Below are positions 29,317 through 39,130 of a DNA stretch of 64,000 bases, piece by piece (position 1 is the stretch's first letter; each line of letters begins with the position of its first letter). Source of the stretch: Neisseria dumasiana (lineage in GTDB: Bacteria; Pseudomonadota; Gammaproteobacteria; Burkholderiales; Neisseriaceae); assembly GCF_022870885.1 (NCBI RefSeq), contig NZ_CP091509.1, forward strand, positions 806,001-870,000. Reading direction: 5' to 3'. The notes below the pieces were generated by a model. It searched no databases and had not been told where the DNA came from. It saw only the letters and a program-made list of their open reading frames with translations. The position numbers and the translations under genes are program-made.

Positions 29317-30831
29317 TTAAAATGTTTTGGAAAATTCTACAAACATATTCTGTTTGCGGTAATCATAGAGAAACACGTTACTCTTGTTGCGGGCATGCTG
29401 CCAAGTGATGCGCGGGGTAATGCCCCAGAAATGGATATTGCGGTGCCATACGGAAAGGTTGAGCTGCAAGGATCGGTCTTTTCGGGTTTTTTGAATCGGC
29501 CAAGGCATGGGGGCGTGGTAGGTTTGTTTGCTCCATGCGGCGCGGGTGCGGGTGCTGAAGCCTTTGGGCCATTCCTGTATCCAGCCCAGCGATGCCGTCC
29601 ATTGGTGGTTGCTGTTGTCGGGGTCGTGTAGGGTTTCGCGCTGGAAATCCAATCCGCCGAACCATGCTTGGCGCGGGTTGGATTGGTAAATCAGGGTGTG
29701 GCCGGTTTGGCGGCGCATGCCGTCGAAGCGGAAGCGGTGTTCGTGGTTGATTTTTTCGATGCGGGCGTATTGGTTCAGCCGCCAGCGGCGGTCGAGGCGG
29801 GTACTTATTCCGAGGGTGGCGCCGAAGCTCTCGGAATACGGTTTCAGGCCGCTTTCTTCTTTGCCGCCCCGCCACCAGCGTTTGGAAACGAACGGCATGA
29901 TTTCGGCATCAAAACGGGCGTTGCGGTAGCCGATACCGGCGGCGGTGTTAACCAGCAGATCGTTGTATTGTTTGTGCGCGGGGTAGTGCTTGCCGTGGAT
30001 GTCGGTGCTGAATTTGGCGGTGAAGCCGTGCGGCAGCGCCCAGTCTTTTTCTGCGCCGAGACGGTAGCTGACGCCGTGGGCACTTTCGGGTTGCGATCGG
30101 GTGTCGAGATTGCCTTGTTGTTTGACGATGGGGGCGTTGTTGATATTGGGTTCGTAGGTGTAGTTGGCTCCGCCGCTGAATTGCCAGCGGTGGCGTTGCC
30201 GCAGTTCGTCGAGAAAGCGGTTGATGGCTTGTTTTTCCGGTTCGGGCAGGTCGGATTGGGCGAGAAGTTTGGTAAATTGGTCTTTGGCGGCGAGGTCTTG
30301 GCGGTCGTAGAAGAGGGCAATCGCCAGATACATGCGGATTACGTTTAGCTCGGGTTTTTCGGCAATCAGGTTGCGGAGCCCGGCTACGGCTTCACCGAAG
30401 CGGCCTTGGTGCATGGCCAGTTTGCTTTCGGCCAATTGCAAAAGGATGGGGTCGCGGTTGCTTGAGGGCAGTTTGCGGTAAACGGGCAGTAATACGCCGA
30501 TGCCGTCAAAGTCGTTGCGCAATACGCTTTTATCCAGCAGCAGGTTGAGCAGTTGCGGCCGGGCGAGCAGGGTGGCTTCGTCGATATCCTGTATGGGGGC
30601 GGGGGCTGCTTCGGCGGGTTGCCATACGGGCTGTTCGGATACTAGTTCGGGCAGTTCGGGTTGGACGGGTTCGGGTTTTTGTTCGGGCGTGAGTGTTTGT
30701 GCCGTTGCGGTGCATGTGAACAGTAACAAGGCAGTGGTGAAGCTCGTTTTGGCGAAACCGGCTTTGCCGGTTTTAGCGAAACTCGCAAAGCTCGTTTTCA
30801 GACGGCCTGAACGGTGTGTGTCGGTTTGCAT
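29317..30831 (-). CDS. slam1: Slam (surface lipoprotein assembly modulator), tbp-linked
   Basis: 504 residues: TPR-like N-terminal half (IGVLLPVYRKLPSSNRDPIL, LAIALFYDRQDLAAKDQFTKLL) and a C-terminal beta-barrel ending in VEFSKTF, the DUF560/Slam layout. Slam proteins translocate TbpB/LbpB-type lipoproteins to the cell surface, and a TbpB-like gene lies two genes upstream on the same strand, the natural substrate. The signal sequence is odd: about 30 residues (SGRLKTSFASFAKTGKAGFAKTSF) precede the hydrophobic core TTALLLF, and that stretch is encoded by a DUS plus GC-rich hairpin repeats. The symbol is by analogy to the tbp-associated Slam. Confidence 0.85.
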   Translation of the reverse strand: MQTDTHRSGRLKTSFASFAKTGKAGFAKTSFTTALLLFTCTATAQTLTPEQKPEPVQPELPELVSEQPVWQPAEAAPAPIQDIDEATLLARPQLLNLLLDKSVLRNDFDGIGVLLPVYRKLPSSNRDPILLQLAESKLAMHQGRFGEAVAGLRNLIAEKPELNVIRMYLAIALFYDRQDLAAKDQFTKLLAQSDLPEPEKQAINRFLDELRQRHRWQFSGGANYTYEPNINNAPIVKQQGNLDTRSQPESAHGVSYRLGAEKDWALPHGFTAKFSTDIHGKHYPAHKQYNDLLVNTAAGIGYRNARFDAEIMPFVSKRWWRGGKEESGLKPYSESFGATLGISTRLDRRWRLNQYARIEKINHEHRFRFDGMRRQTGHTLIYQSNPRQAWFGGLDFQRETLHDPDNSNHQWTASLGWIQEWPKGFSTRTRAAWSKQTYHAPMPWPIQKTRKDRSLQLNLSVWHRNIHFWGITPRITWQHARNKSNVFLYDYRKQNMFVEFSKTF

Positions 30832-30911
30832 GGTATGTGATGTCGTGAAGTAAGATAAGCGGTGTAATAAACCGCAGGTCGGTTCGATATGGTGTGCGCT
30901 GTGGCACGGCT

Positions 30912-30941
30912 CAGGCCGTCTGAATGTTTTTCAGACGGCCT
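30912..30941 (-). terminator. DUS-pair hairpin between tbpA-like gene and slam
   Basis: AGGCCGTCTGAA/TTCAGACGGCCT ~20 bases past the receptor stop. It may limit read-through from the receptor genes into slam, so slam could have its own promoter. Confidence 0.7.
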
Positions 30942-30962
30942 TTAGTGTTTAAAGCCTGTTGT

Positions 30963-33743
30963 TTAGAACTTCATTTCAAACCCTACGGTAATGTTGCGGC
31001 CGGGTGCGGCGAACTGTTGGTAGTCGGAACCGGGTACTTTTTGCTGCGACAGGGAGTTGATAGAACTTTGGCGCACGGTTTCCCAAGTCAGATAACGGTA
31101 GTTCATGGCGTTATAAATGCCCGCTCGCAGGGTGGCTTTTTTCCACGGACGGTAATAGCCGATCAAATCGACGGTTGTCCACGGTTTGGTCGCCGCTTTG
31201 GTAACGGCGCGGTTGATAGTAGGGCCGGTATCCGAATAGGCTTTGCTGATGAGTTCCTGCGGGTTTTTGCCGCGCGAGTGTATCCAGTTCATCGACATTC
31301 CCCATTTTTCGGAAGGGGCGTCGTAATTCAGCCCGAGCACATAGCGCGAGGGCTGGATGGTTTCGAGCGGATAGTCGGCCAGCCAAGTGTAGCGTTCGGG
31401 GTGGTTGTTAAACAGGCGTTTGGCCTTGATGCGGTTGTAGGCCATGTTTAACGACAAGCCTTCGGGCAGTTTGCTCCACATGCCGTTCAAGTCTATCGAC
31501 GAGCGGATATTGATACCGTTCAGATCGGTGTTTTGAAGGTTGAAGTTACCGATATTTTGGTAATTGTTTTTGTCGGTTTTGGTGATGGCATAGGCAATCA
31601 GGTCGCGGTAGCGGCTGTTGAACATGCTCAGTTCGATATTGCCGAAGTTGCCTTTAAACGTGAGGCCAAATTCTTGGTTGAACGATTTTTCCGGCTCCAA
31701 ATCGGCAACGTAGTGGACTTTGCTGTCGCGCGGGATGCCCGGCACGTTGTAACCGTAAAGCTCTTGGAAGCTGGGCACGCGGAAGCCGTTGGAGGCGCGG
31801 TAGGAAAGCGCCCATCTGCTGTTGGGTTTGACAACGAGGCCGGCATTCCACGAGCGGTTGGTGTAGTTTTTGTTTTTAATGGCAACATCTTCGGAGCGGA
31901 AACGGTGGCGGTCTAAGCGCAAGCCGAGGCCGAGATCGATGTATTTTCCCAAGGCTATATTGTCGCGCAGGGCGAGATAATAGCTGTTGCCCTTAATCGG
32001 TTTGCGCGAGCAGGTTTCGATCTTCCAATCGATACAGGGATATACATCATTTATAACGGTACCCAAGTCTTTATAAATGTCGATGACGCGCTTTTGCCCG
32101 TTGATAACGCGGGTTTCCGTGCCTATTCTGACTTGGTTTTTCTGTGCAGAGGTTTCGCGGAAAGCTTTGGCAAAGCTCGAATCGAAATGGTCGTAGCCGG
32201 CTGCAATTTGAACGTCGTGTTTGCTGCGCCCCCACTGCCATTTTTTGTTCCATTTGGTGTTGAACAACGTATGGTTTTCGGTGTAGTCGATTTGCTCTTC
32301 ACTTAAAAAAGAACCGGGTTTGTCTTTGCTGGGGGCGCAGTTGAGCGTTGTGCTGTAATCCGGATAGCGGGAACAGTGTGCGTGAACGGTTCCGGTGTCG
32401 GTTTTAATGTTTTGGCGGTCGATGCTCAGCTCTAAAGCGTCGGCCCAAGTTCCGCCTTCTTGAGGTTTGTAGCGGTAGGCGATGCCGTTACGCATTTTGC
32501 TGTGCCGCTCTTGCAAGAAGCGGGCGCGCGACCACAGCAGCTTGGAGTAGCCTTCGCGGAGATCGTTGCGCCAAACGCCGTCATCGTTCAGCTCGAAGAT
32601 GGGTTTGGATAAAGGCGGGTAGTAGGAGGGGTAGCGCATGTCGCGACTGTCGTAGTTCTGTTTGGTGTGTTCCGTCAACCAGCCGATATGATGCTGCGGA
32701 GAAATATGGTAGCCCAAACGTGCCAACCACGAACCGCTGCGGTATTCCATCGGATTGGGGCGGATGCGGTTGCTGCCGGTGTATTCTTTGGCTGAAACGG
32801 TTTCTTTTTTGTGCCGCATCGCATGGCTGCGCTGGGCTTCTTCTTCGGGCGTGTAAGGCTCGGTGCGGCTTTGCGGCTGCCATAAGTCGGAGCGGGTAGG
32901 GGTGGATTTGTGGCGGATAACATCGGGTTCGTCTTCAAAACGGAACATATTGTTGCTCAAGAGGCCCGGCTCTCCGCGCAGGTCGTATTTGTCTTCGTAA
33001 ACATGTTGTTTGTAAAACGATTGGCTGGTGTTGCCCGCATCTTTGTGGATGTTGATTTCGTTGCCTTTGCGGTGGGTGTATTGCAGCAAACCTTCAAAAC
33101 CTTTATAGCTGAACGCGCCGCCGAGGGTTTGGGCGAATCGTTTGTCTTTGCTGCTGTAAACCGATTTGCCGGTCAGCCCCCATTTTTCGCCTTCTTGAAG
33201 AAAATCGCCGACGTTTTTGGTGTGGTAGTTTACCGAGCCGCCCAAGCTGCCGCTGCCGGCTTCAACGCTGTTGCTGCCTTTGCTGATTTCTACGGCCGAT
33301 ACGTTTTCATATTCGATTTCGTTCATGGAGCCGCTGCCGCCGCTGGACGAAGTGGTGTCGGCATAGGATTGCAGTTGGGGAATGCCGTCCACCGATACCT
33401 GTACGCGGTTTTTGTCCACCCCGCGGATGGAAAACCCGCTGCTGCCGCCCCGGCCTTGTTCTACCACGGAAATACCCGGGTCGTAGCGTACCAAGTCGCG
33501 GATATTCAGCACTTGTTCTTTTTCGAGCTGTTCGGCATTTTTAACCACTTTGCCCAAGCCGGTAACTTCTTGGGTTTTGCGGTTGATTTTTTTGGGCGCG
33601 GTTACATACACGGTGTCGAGTTCGACCGCACTTTCGGTTTGCGCTTGGTCAGCAGCGTGCAGGTTGCCGGAAAATGCGGCAAAACATAGGGATAACGAAG
33701 TTACGATGATTTTTTGCTGTGGTGAGGGATGAGTAGTAAACAT
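30963..33743 (-). CDS. tbpA: TonB-dependent transferrin/lactoferrin receptor, TbpA/LbpA family
   Basis: 926 residues: signal peptide ending LHA|A, TonB box DTVYVTA, a plug with EVTGLGKVVKNAEQLEKEQV, RDLVRYDPGISVVEQGRG and SIRGVDKNRVQVSVDG, and a 22-strand-type barrel ending GFEMKF. These plug motifs are nearly those of neisserial TbpA; VEISKGSNSVE is TbpA-like rather than LbpA-like. It takes iron from a host glycoprotein with its lipoprotein partner encoded directly upstream. Whether the ligand is transferrin or lactoferrin cannot be told; the acidic tract of the partner leans to lactoferrin, the plug to transferrin. The symbol is provisional. Confidence 0.82.
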   Translation of the reverse strand: MFTTHPSPQQKIIVTSLSLCFAAFSGNLHAADQAQTESAVELDTVYVTAPKKINRKTQEVTGLGKVVKNAEQLEKEQVLNIRDLVRYDPGISVVEQGRGGSSGFSIRGVDKNRVQVSVDGIPQLQSYADTTSSSGGSGSMNEIEYENVSAVEISKGSNSVEAGSGSLGGSVNYHTKNVGDFLQEGEKWGLTGKSVYSSKDKRFAQTLGGAFSYKGFEGLLQYTHRKGNEINIHKDAGNTSQSFYKQHVYEDKYDLRGEPGLLSNNMFRFEDEPDVIRHKSTPTRSDLWQPQSRTEPYTPEEEAQRSHAMRHKKETVSAKEYTGSNRIRPNPMEYRSGSWLARLGYHISPQHHIGWLTEHTKQNYDSRDMRYPSYYPPLSKPIFELNDDGVWRNDLREGYSKLLWSRARFLQERHSKMRNGIAYRYKPQEGGTWADALELSIDRQNIKTDTGTVHAHCSRYPDYSTTLNCAPSKDKPGSFLSEEQIDYTENHTLFNTKWNKKWQWGRSKHDVQIAAGYDHFDSSFAKAFRETSAQKNQVRIGTETRVINGQKRVIDIYKDLGTVINDVYPCIDWKIETCSRKPIKGNSYYLALRDNIALGKYIDLGLGLRLDRHRFRSEDVAIKNKNYTNRSWNAGLVVKPNSRWALSYRASNGFRVPSFQELYGYNVPGIPRDSKVHYVADLEPEKSFNQEFGLTFKGNFGNIELSMFNSRYRDLIAYAITKTDKNNYQNIGNFNLQNTDLNGINIRSSIDLNGMWSKLPEGLSLNMAYNRIKAKRLFNNHPERYTWLADYPLETIQPSRYVLGLNYDAPSEKWGMSMNWIHSRGKNPQELISKAYSDTGPTINRAVTKAATKPWTTVDLIGYYRPWKKATLRAGIYNAMNYRYLTWETVRQSSINSLSQQKVPGSDYQQFAAPGRNITVGFEMKF

Positions 33744-33872
33744 AATGGTTGTCTGCTGTATTGATTTATGATTGTTGTCGGTATCGGCGGATAAGGCCGT
33801 CTGAAAACTCGGGCGGCTAGGCGGCAGGATGAAACGGGCAAACCGCCTCTCCTGCCGGGTTCAGCCTGCGGC

Positions 33873-35930
33873 TTATTCTTGTTTGGTTGCGCCGAATACC
33901 GCACCTGCGCGGATATCTGTGCTGTCTCGGTCTTTATCCGGTGAGTTGTAGATCAGCGTGCCGCCCAGTTCGCGTGCGCCGGGGCCGTAGAAACCGCCCT
34001 CCACTTTGGCATCGGGAACATAGGCGGAATAGCCTTTAGTGAGATTACCCGGGTCGAAGGGGAAGCTGCCGTCGGTATAGCCTCGGCCTGTAAAGCCGCT
34101 GCCGTTGATATTGGCTTCGATATTGAATACTCTGCGGCTGTCGGTGCCGATTAATGCGCCGTTCAGCTTTTTGTTATCAAAATCAACGTCAAATGATGAA
34201 ACGCCGGATCTGCTGCTTGAGCTGATGTTTTTCATGGTGGCGTTATGACCGTAGTCGGGGTTGCCGAATGCGTGGCGTTGCGGCGGTTGTACTTTGATAA
34301 AGCCGGTCCAGCTGCCTAAGTATGTGGCTTTTCCTGATTGCGGCAGATCGGATACGGGGGTTCTTTCGCCTTGAAGATAGAGGGCGTGCACGGGGTCTTG
34401 CCCTGCTTTTTCCTGTAACACGAATTGACCGAAGCGCAGATAGCTCAAGTTGCTGCAACACACCTGCACGAACTCGCGGGGCTTGCCTTCGCTGTTTTCC
34501 GGCAGGGTAATGCTGTGGGTTTTGCCTGTTGTGTCGGAACCTATTTCGGCGTTGGCGTTTTTCAGCATTTCGTCAAGCTCGGCTTTTTCCAAGTCGAAAA
34601 CTTTGTTGCCGAAACGCAGTTTCATGGCATAGCCGAAATTGGCCAAAGGTTTGCGCTCGGTTTCGGTGAGGTGTTGGCGGACTTGGGGTTCTTTTTCTTC
34701 TTCTTCGGTAAAGTCTTCTTCTGTAAGGGCGTCGTTTGCGGCGGTGTCGGTTTCGTTGATTTCTTCTTCGTCCTCTTCGTACTCCACATCAACCCGTTTG
34801 GGAACGGTAATATAGAAAGCGTCTAATAATGCATTGGTTTTTTTAGGTTGGTTCGGATTGTCGCTATCGCGTTTTGCGCCGAATACGACAAACAAAGAGT
34901 TGTCGTTGGCTAAGAATTTGCCGGCAAGCTCTTGGGCTTCGGGGCCGTAGAAACCGCCTTCGAGCAGGTTGGAGTCGGCAGCAAAAAATGCTTTGTCTAA
35001 GGTTGAAGAGTCGTCGTTTACCTTAGATAAGGCTTTTCCGGTAAAGCGGTTGCCGTTGAGCTGTGCTTCAATGTCGTACAGCTTCCTTTTGGATTCGATG
35101 CGTGATTCGTAATGAAGCCCGCCTGTCATGCTTTTATCGGCGAAATTAACGGTAAAGTCAGACGTATATTTTTTGTCGGTAGTCTCATTTGCTTGGCCGG
35201 TTGCACTGGCAATATCGCCGTTACCTTTCAGGCTGTTAAAACCGTTGCCGAGGTGAGGGTTGCTTCCAGGCTCTTTTCCTTTGCCTTTTTTTACGTCGCT
35301 CATGAAATACCACTCACCCCGATAGTTTACGTTGTTGTCAACGGGAAGGGCGGCTGCGGCAGAGGTGCCGTGATAAAAGGTGTGAACGTTCCAGCCTTCT
35401 CTTTGCGTATACCATTTTAAATCGCCCTCTTTATCCCTAACCGTTTCTTCAATTACTTCGGGATAATCGGCAGTAACGTGGCCGAAGCGGATATATTGGT
35501 ATTTCCCTTCTTGCTGTTTGCCTGTGTGATAAACATGATGAGCCCCGCGGTTATTAGGGTCGTTCTGCATTTCTTTCAGCTTGGGAATAGTCAAATCTGC
35601 ATCGTTAACGGCTTCGACATCGTTGGGATTGAGCGGTATGTAGATTTCCGCTTCGGTAGGATTGCCCGATGCGTCCAACAACGGATTGCCGTTTTGATCG
35701 TGCTTGGCTCTGTTGCGGCGCAAGCCTTTCATCACAAAACCTGCGGCAGGTTGTTTTAAGGCAGCCTGCTCTTCCGGATTTTGGCGAGGTTCGGGTACTT
35801 TTTCTACTTTGGGCGGTTCGGGTAGCGGGGGCGGTTCGGGGTTGACGTTCAGCGTATCGAAGCTGCCGCCCGCGCAAGCGGTAAGCATGGCGGTAAGGCT
35901 GCAAAGTGAGAGTGTTTTGAGCTGCTGCAT
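33873..35930 (-). CDS. tbpB: TbpB/LbpB-like surface lipoprotein
   Basis: 685 residues with lipobox LTAC (Cys19) followed by AGGS. Two lobes are visible: each ends in a barrel signature, GGFYGPEAQELAGKF (N-lobe, ~residue 325) and GGFYGPGARELGGTL (C-lobe, ~655). Between them runs an acidic tract (VEYEEDEEEINETD, EEDFTEEEEKEPQ) of the kind known in LbpB, where it counters lactoferrin-derived peptides. The gene precedes the receptor, the usual B-A order. A weak Fur-like site (TGATAATATTTTTAT, 36089-36103) lies upstream. The name is provisional because LbpB is equally possible. Substrate of the nearby Slam by inference. Confidence 0.8.
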   Translation of the reverse strand: MQQLKTLSLCSLTAMLTACAGGSFDTLNVNPEPPPLPEPPKVEKVPEPRQNPEEQAALKQPAAGFVMKGLRRNRAKHDQNGNPLLDASGNPTEAEIYIPLNPNDVEAVNDADLTIPKLKEMQNDPNNRGAHHVYHTGKQQEGKYQYIRFGHVTADYPEVIEETVRDKEGDLKWYTQREGWNVHTFYHGTSAAAALPVDNNVNYRGEWYFMSDVKKGKGKEPGSNPHLGNGFNSLKGNGDIASATGQANETTDKKYTSDFTVNFADKSMTGGLHYESRIESKRKLYDIEAQLNGNRFTGKALSKVNDDSSTLDKAFFAADSNLLEGGFYGPEAQELAGKFLANDNSLFVVFGAKRDSDNPNQPKKTNALLDAFYITVPKRVDVEYEEDEEEINETDTAANDALTEEDFTEEEEKEPQVRQHLTETERKPLANFGYAMKLRFGNKVFDLEKAELDEMLKNANAEIGSDTTGKTHSITLPENSEGKPREFVQVCCSNLSYLRFGQFVLQEKAGQDPVHALYLQGERTPVSDLPQSGKATYLGSWTGFIKVQPPQRHAFGNPDYGHNATMKNISSSSRSGVSSFDVDFDNKKLNGALIGTDSRRVFNIEANINGSGFTGRGYTDGSFPFDPGNLTKGYSAYVPDAKVEGGFYGPGARELGGTLIYNSPDKDRDSTDIRAGAVFGATKQE

Positions 35931-36513
35931 CTATTGTTTCCTTATATCGTATCAATGGTGTTTTGTAACAACGGTTTTTTTAATGTGTTGTTTAAAGCGG
36001 GGAAGCATACTGATTCATTACGCCCAACATCTGTTAAATATCAAGGTGTTCGTTTTTGTAAATATGCGTTAATCCGATAAGTTGTGTTTGATAATATTTT
36101 TATGCAAAACAGGTTCTTATCGAAGAAGATGTTGCTTTGGAAATCAGTAAAACTGGGAGTAATCCCGATAGATGGTTTGGCTTGTGCGTTAAAAAGCATT
36201 TGTTATGTGAGAAGCGTATATTTAATGAAAAGACCGTAAATCATTACAATCTATTTCGTTTTTTAAAATATTAAATCAATATGTAATTTATGTAAATAGG
36301 AATTATTTGTAATTTTATTGAAAGAGTAGGGAGTAGATGTCAAACCGATGGCAGCCAAAGTTTAAGCCGGGTGAAGTAGGGGGATGTGGCAAGCGGGCAA
36401 ACATCGGGCTGACTACCCAAAGGAAAGATGGCGTATAATCAATATATTTTTGATAAAGAGGCCGTCTGAACGATGTTCACGGCCGATAATGATAATATTT
36501 CAGGAACCTTACC

Positions 36514-38175
36514 ATGACCGAAACCATAGAACGCGACAGCATGCAATACGACGTTGTGATTGTCGGCGCGGGCCCCGCAGGTTTGTCCGCCGCCATACGG
36601 CTCAAGCAGATGGCGGAGCAGTCGGGGCGTGAAATCAGTGTATGCGTGGTGGAAAAAGGTTCGGAAGTGGGGGCGCATATTTTATCGGGTGCGGTTATTG
36701 ATCCGGTTGCGTTAACTGAACTGCTGCCCGATTGGAAAGAATTGGGCGCGCCGCTTACCCGCAGCGTTACCGCCGACCAAGTGCTGTTTCTTACCAAAAA
36801 CAAAGCCGTCAAACTGCCCGTTACCCCCAATTTCGACAACCACGGCAACTACATCATCAGCCTCGGCGCGTTGTGCCGCTGGCTGGCGGAGCAGGCGGAA
36901 AACCTCGGTGTTGAGATTTACCCGGGCTTTGCCGCATCGGAAGTGCTGTACCATCCCGACGGCTCGGTGAAAGGCATCGCCACCGGCAATATGGGCGTAG
37001 GTAAAGACGGCGAACCGACCGACAATTTCCAGCCCGGCATGGAATTGTGGGCGCAGCAAACCATTTTTGCCGAAGGCTGCCGCGGCTCGCTCACCCGACA
37101 ACTTATCCAAAAATACGCGCTCGACCGCGATTGCCAGCCGCAAACCTACGGCATCGGCATCAAAGAGATCTGGGAAGTGCCCGAAGGCTGCTGCCAACCC
37201 GGATTGGTGGTGCACAGCACGGGTTGGCCGCTGGATAGCAAAACCTACGGCGGCTCGTTTATCTACCATCTCGACAATAATCAGGTGGCCGTCGGCTTCG
37301 TGGTCGGTTTGGATTATCAAAACCCCTATCTTTCGCCGTTTGAAGAATTCCAACGTTTCAAAACCCACCCCGAAATCCGCAAAACTTTTGAAGGCGGTCG
37401 CCGCATCGCTTATGGCGCGCGTGCGCTTAGCGAGGGCGGTCTGCAAAGCCTGCCCAAGCTCTCGTTTAAAGGCGGTGTGCTGGTGGGCGATGCGGCGGGC
37501 TTCTTGAACGTGCCGCGCATCAAAGGCATCCACACCGCCATTAAATCGGCCATGTTGGCTGCCGAGGCTGTGTTTCCGATTTTGGAAAATTTAGAAGAGG
37601 TCGAATCGTTTGAACACGGCAAAGAAGCCGTTGCTTACGAAGATTTGTTCAAACAAAGCTGGGCACACCGCGAGCTTCACGCCGCACGCAATATCCGCCC
37701 GTCGTTCAAATGGGGCTTGTTCCCCGCTATGGCTTATACCGGTTTGGAACAATATGTATTCAAAGGCAGAACGCCGTGGACGATCAAGCACCACGGCACC
37801 GATCACGGTTCGCTGAAAAAAGCCGCGGCCTGCCGCCCGATCGATTATCCGAAACCCGACAATACATTAACATTCGACCGCCTGAGCAGCGTGTTTTTGG
37901 CCAACATCAGCCATGAAGAAAACCAGCCGTCGCACCTCACGCTGAAAAATCCGCAAACTATGCTTGATGTGAATGTGCAGGAATACGCGGCCCTCGAAAC
38001 CCGCTATTGCCCGGCGGGTGTGTATGAAATCGTGGAAGAGGGCGGCAAACCGCAACTGCAAATCAACGCCCAAAACTGCGTGCATTGCAAAACCTGCGAT
38101 ATCAAAGACCCTACCCAGAATATCGTTTGGATCTGCCCCGAAGGTGCAAGCGGGCCGAATTATGGCGCCATGTAA
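36514..38175 (+). CDS. Electron transfer flavoprotein-ubiquinone oxidoreductase
   Basis: 553 residues. Passes electrons from ETF to ubiquinone at the inner membrane. N-terminal FAD site VVIVGAGPAGLSAAIRL, the GDAAGFLNVPRIKGIHTAIKSAMLAAEA motif, and a C-terminal 4Fe-4S cluster region INAQNCVHCKTCDIKDPTQNI are diagnostic. A DUS and AGGAACC precede the ATG. No etfAB genes lie in the window. The ~580 bases upstream (35931-36513) are AT-rich and hold only the promoters of the two divergent genes. Confidence 0.93.
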   Translation: MTETIERDSMQYDVVIVGAGPAGLSAAIRLKQMAEQSGREISVCVVEKGSEVGAHILSGAVIDPVALTELLPDWKELGAPLTRSVTADQVLFLTKNKAVKLPVTPNFDNHGNYIISLGALCRWLAEQAENLGVEIYPGFAASEVLYHPDGSVKGIATGNMGVGKDGEPTDNFQPGMELWAQQTIFAEGCRGSLTRQLIQKYALDRDCQPQTYGIGIKEIWEVPEGCCQPGLVVHSTGWPLDSKTYGGSFIYHLDNNQVAVGFVVGLDYQNPYLSPFEEFQRFKTHPEIRKTFEGGRRIAYGARALSEGGLQSLPKLSFKGGVLVGDAAGFLNVPRIKGIHTAIKSAMLAAEAVFPILENLEEVESFEHGKEAVAYEDLFKQSWAHRELHAARNIRPSFKWGLFPAMAYTGLEQYVFKGRTPWTIKHHGTDHGSLKKAAACRPIDYPKPDNTLTFDRLSSVFLANISHEENQPSHLTLKNPQTMLDVNVQEYAALETRYCPAGVYEIVEEGGKPQLQINAQNCVHCKTCDIKDPTQNIVWICPEGASGPNYGAM

Positions 38176-38180
38176 ACATA

Positions 38181-38230
38181 AAGGCCGTCTGAACATAAAC
38201 AGCGTGTAATCATCAGTTTTCAGACGGCCT
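38181..38230 (+). terminator. DUS inverted pair after ETF-QO
   Basis: AGGCCGTCTGAA ... TTTCAGACGGCCT with a ~28-base loop; a third DUS follows at 38242. Confidence 0.65.
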
Positions 38231-38323
38231 CAAACACCATCAGGCCGTCTGAAAACTTTTTCTCCCGCATCGACATGCGCCGATTGCATCCGAAAATTCA
38301 TCATCTGTTTCTATTTATTGACC

Positions 38324-39007
38324 ATGCAACTCTTCAAATATCTTCAATCCCAAGGAATAGGCAGCCGCAAAGAATGTATGTGGCTGATTGAAAACGGCTG
38401 CGTTGCGGTTAACGGAGTGGTTCAGGATTCACCGCGCAGCACGGTTGAGCCGAAAGAAGTACAAAGCTTGGAAATTGACGGCAAAGCATACACCGTTGTG
38501 CCCATGCCGTATTTTTATATCGTGCTCAACAAACCGGCAGGCTACGAAACTTCCCATAAGCCCCAGCAGTATCCCAGCGTATTCAGCCTGTTTCCCGACC
38601 ATATGCGCAATATCGACATGCAGGCCGTTGGGCGTTTGGATGCCGATACAACCGGTATCTTGCTGATTACCAACGACGGCGGCTTCAACCACAGGCAAAC
38701 CTCGCCCAAGCATAAAGTGGCCAAAGTTTACCGCGTTACATTAAAACATCCTGCCGACGAAACTTTGTGCGAAACGCTGAAACAAGGCGTATTGCTTCAC
38801 GATGACGATGAAACCGTTGCCGCTGCCGATGCGGTTTTGGAATCGCCTAACGTGTTGGTGATGACGATTACAGAAGGCAAATACCATCAGGTAAAACGCA
38901 TGATTGCAGCCGCAGGCAATCGGGTTGAGCAGCTCCACCGTACACGTTTCGGGGATTGGACAGCCGATAATATGCCGATTGGGAATTGGCGGTTTTTATA
39001 TTTGTAA
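38324..39007 (+). CDS. rsuA: 16S rRNA pseudouridine(516) synthase, RsuA type
   Basis: 227 residues: N-terminal S4 domain (FKYLQSQGIGSRKECMWLIENGCVAVNG) and an RsuA/RluB/E/F catalytic domain with the catalytic Asp in VGRLDADTTGILLITND, followed by EGKYHQVKRMIAAAGNRVEQLHR. S4 plus the small size fits RsuA. The ATG at 38324 is preferred to the TTG two codons earlier. Confidence 0.88.
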   Translation: MQLFKYLQSQGIGSRKECMWLIENGCVAVNGVVQDSPRSTVEPKEVQSLEIDGKAYTVVPMPYFYIVLNKPAGYETSHKPQQYPSVFSLFPDHMRNIDMQAVGRLDADTTGILLITNDGGFNHRQTSPKHKVAKVYRVTLKHPADETLCETLKQGVLLHDDDETVAAADAVLESPNVLVMTITEGKYHQVKRMIAAAGNRVEQLHRTRFGDWTADNMPIGNWRFLYL

Positions 39008-39130
39008 AGAAATGGAAAGAAAAAGAAAGCTTTTCTGGTATTTTTTATATTGAAAACAATGCTATATATATTTATCCATTTCATTTACATAACTTAATAC
39101 TAAAATTCATGAACTAATATATAATTCACA

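Noticed and set aside
36089..36103. Fur box upstream of the TbpB-like gene
   Set aside because: Only one half-site fits the consensus; too weak to list as a feature, though iron control is likely on biological grounds.
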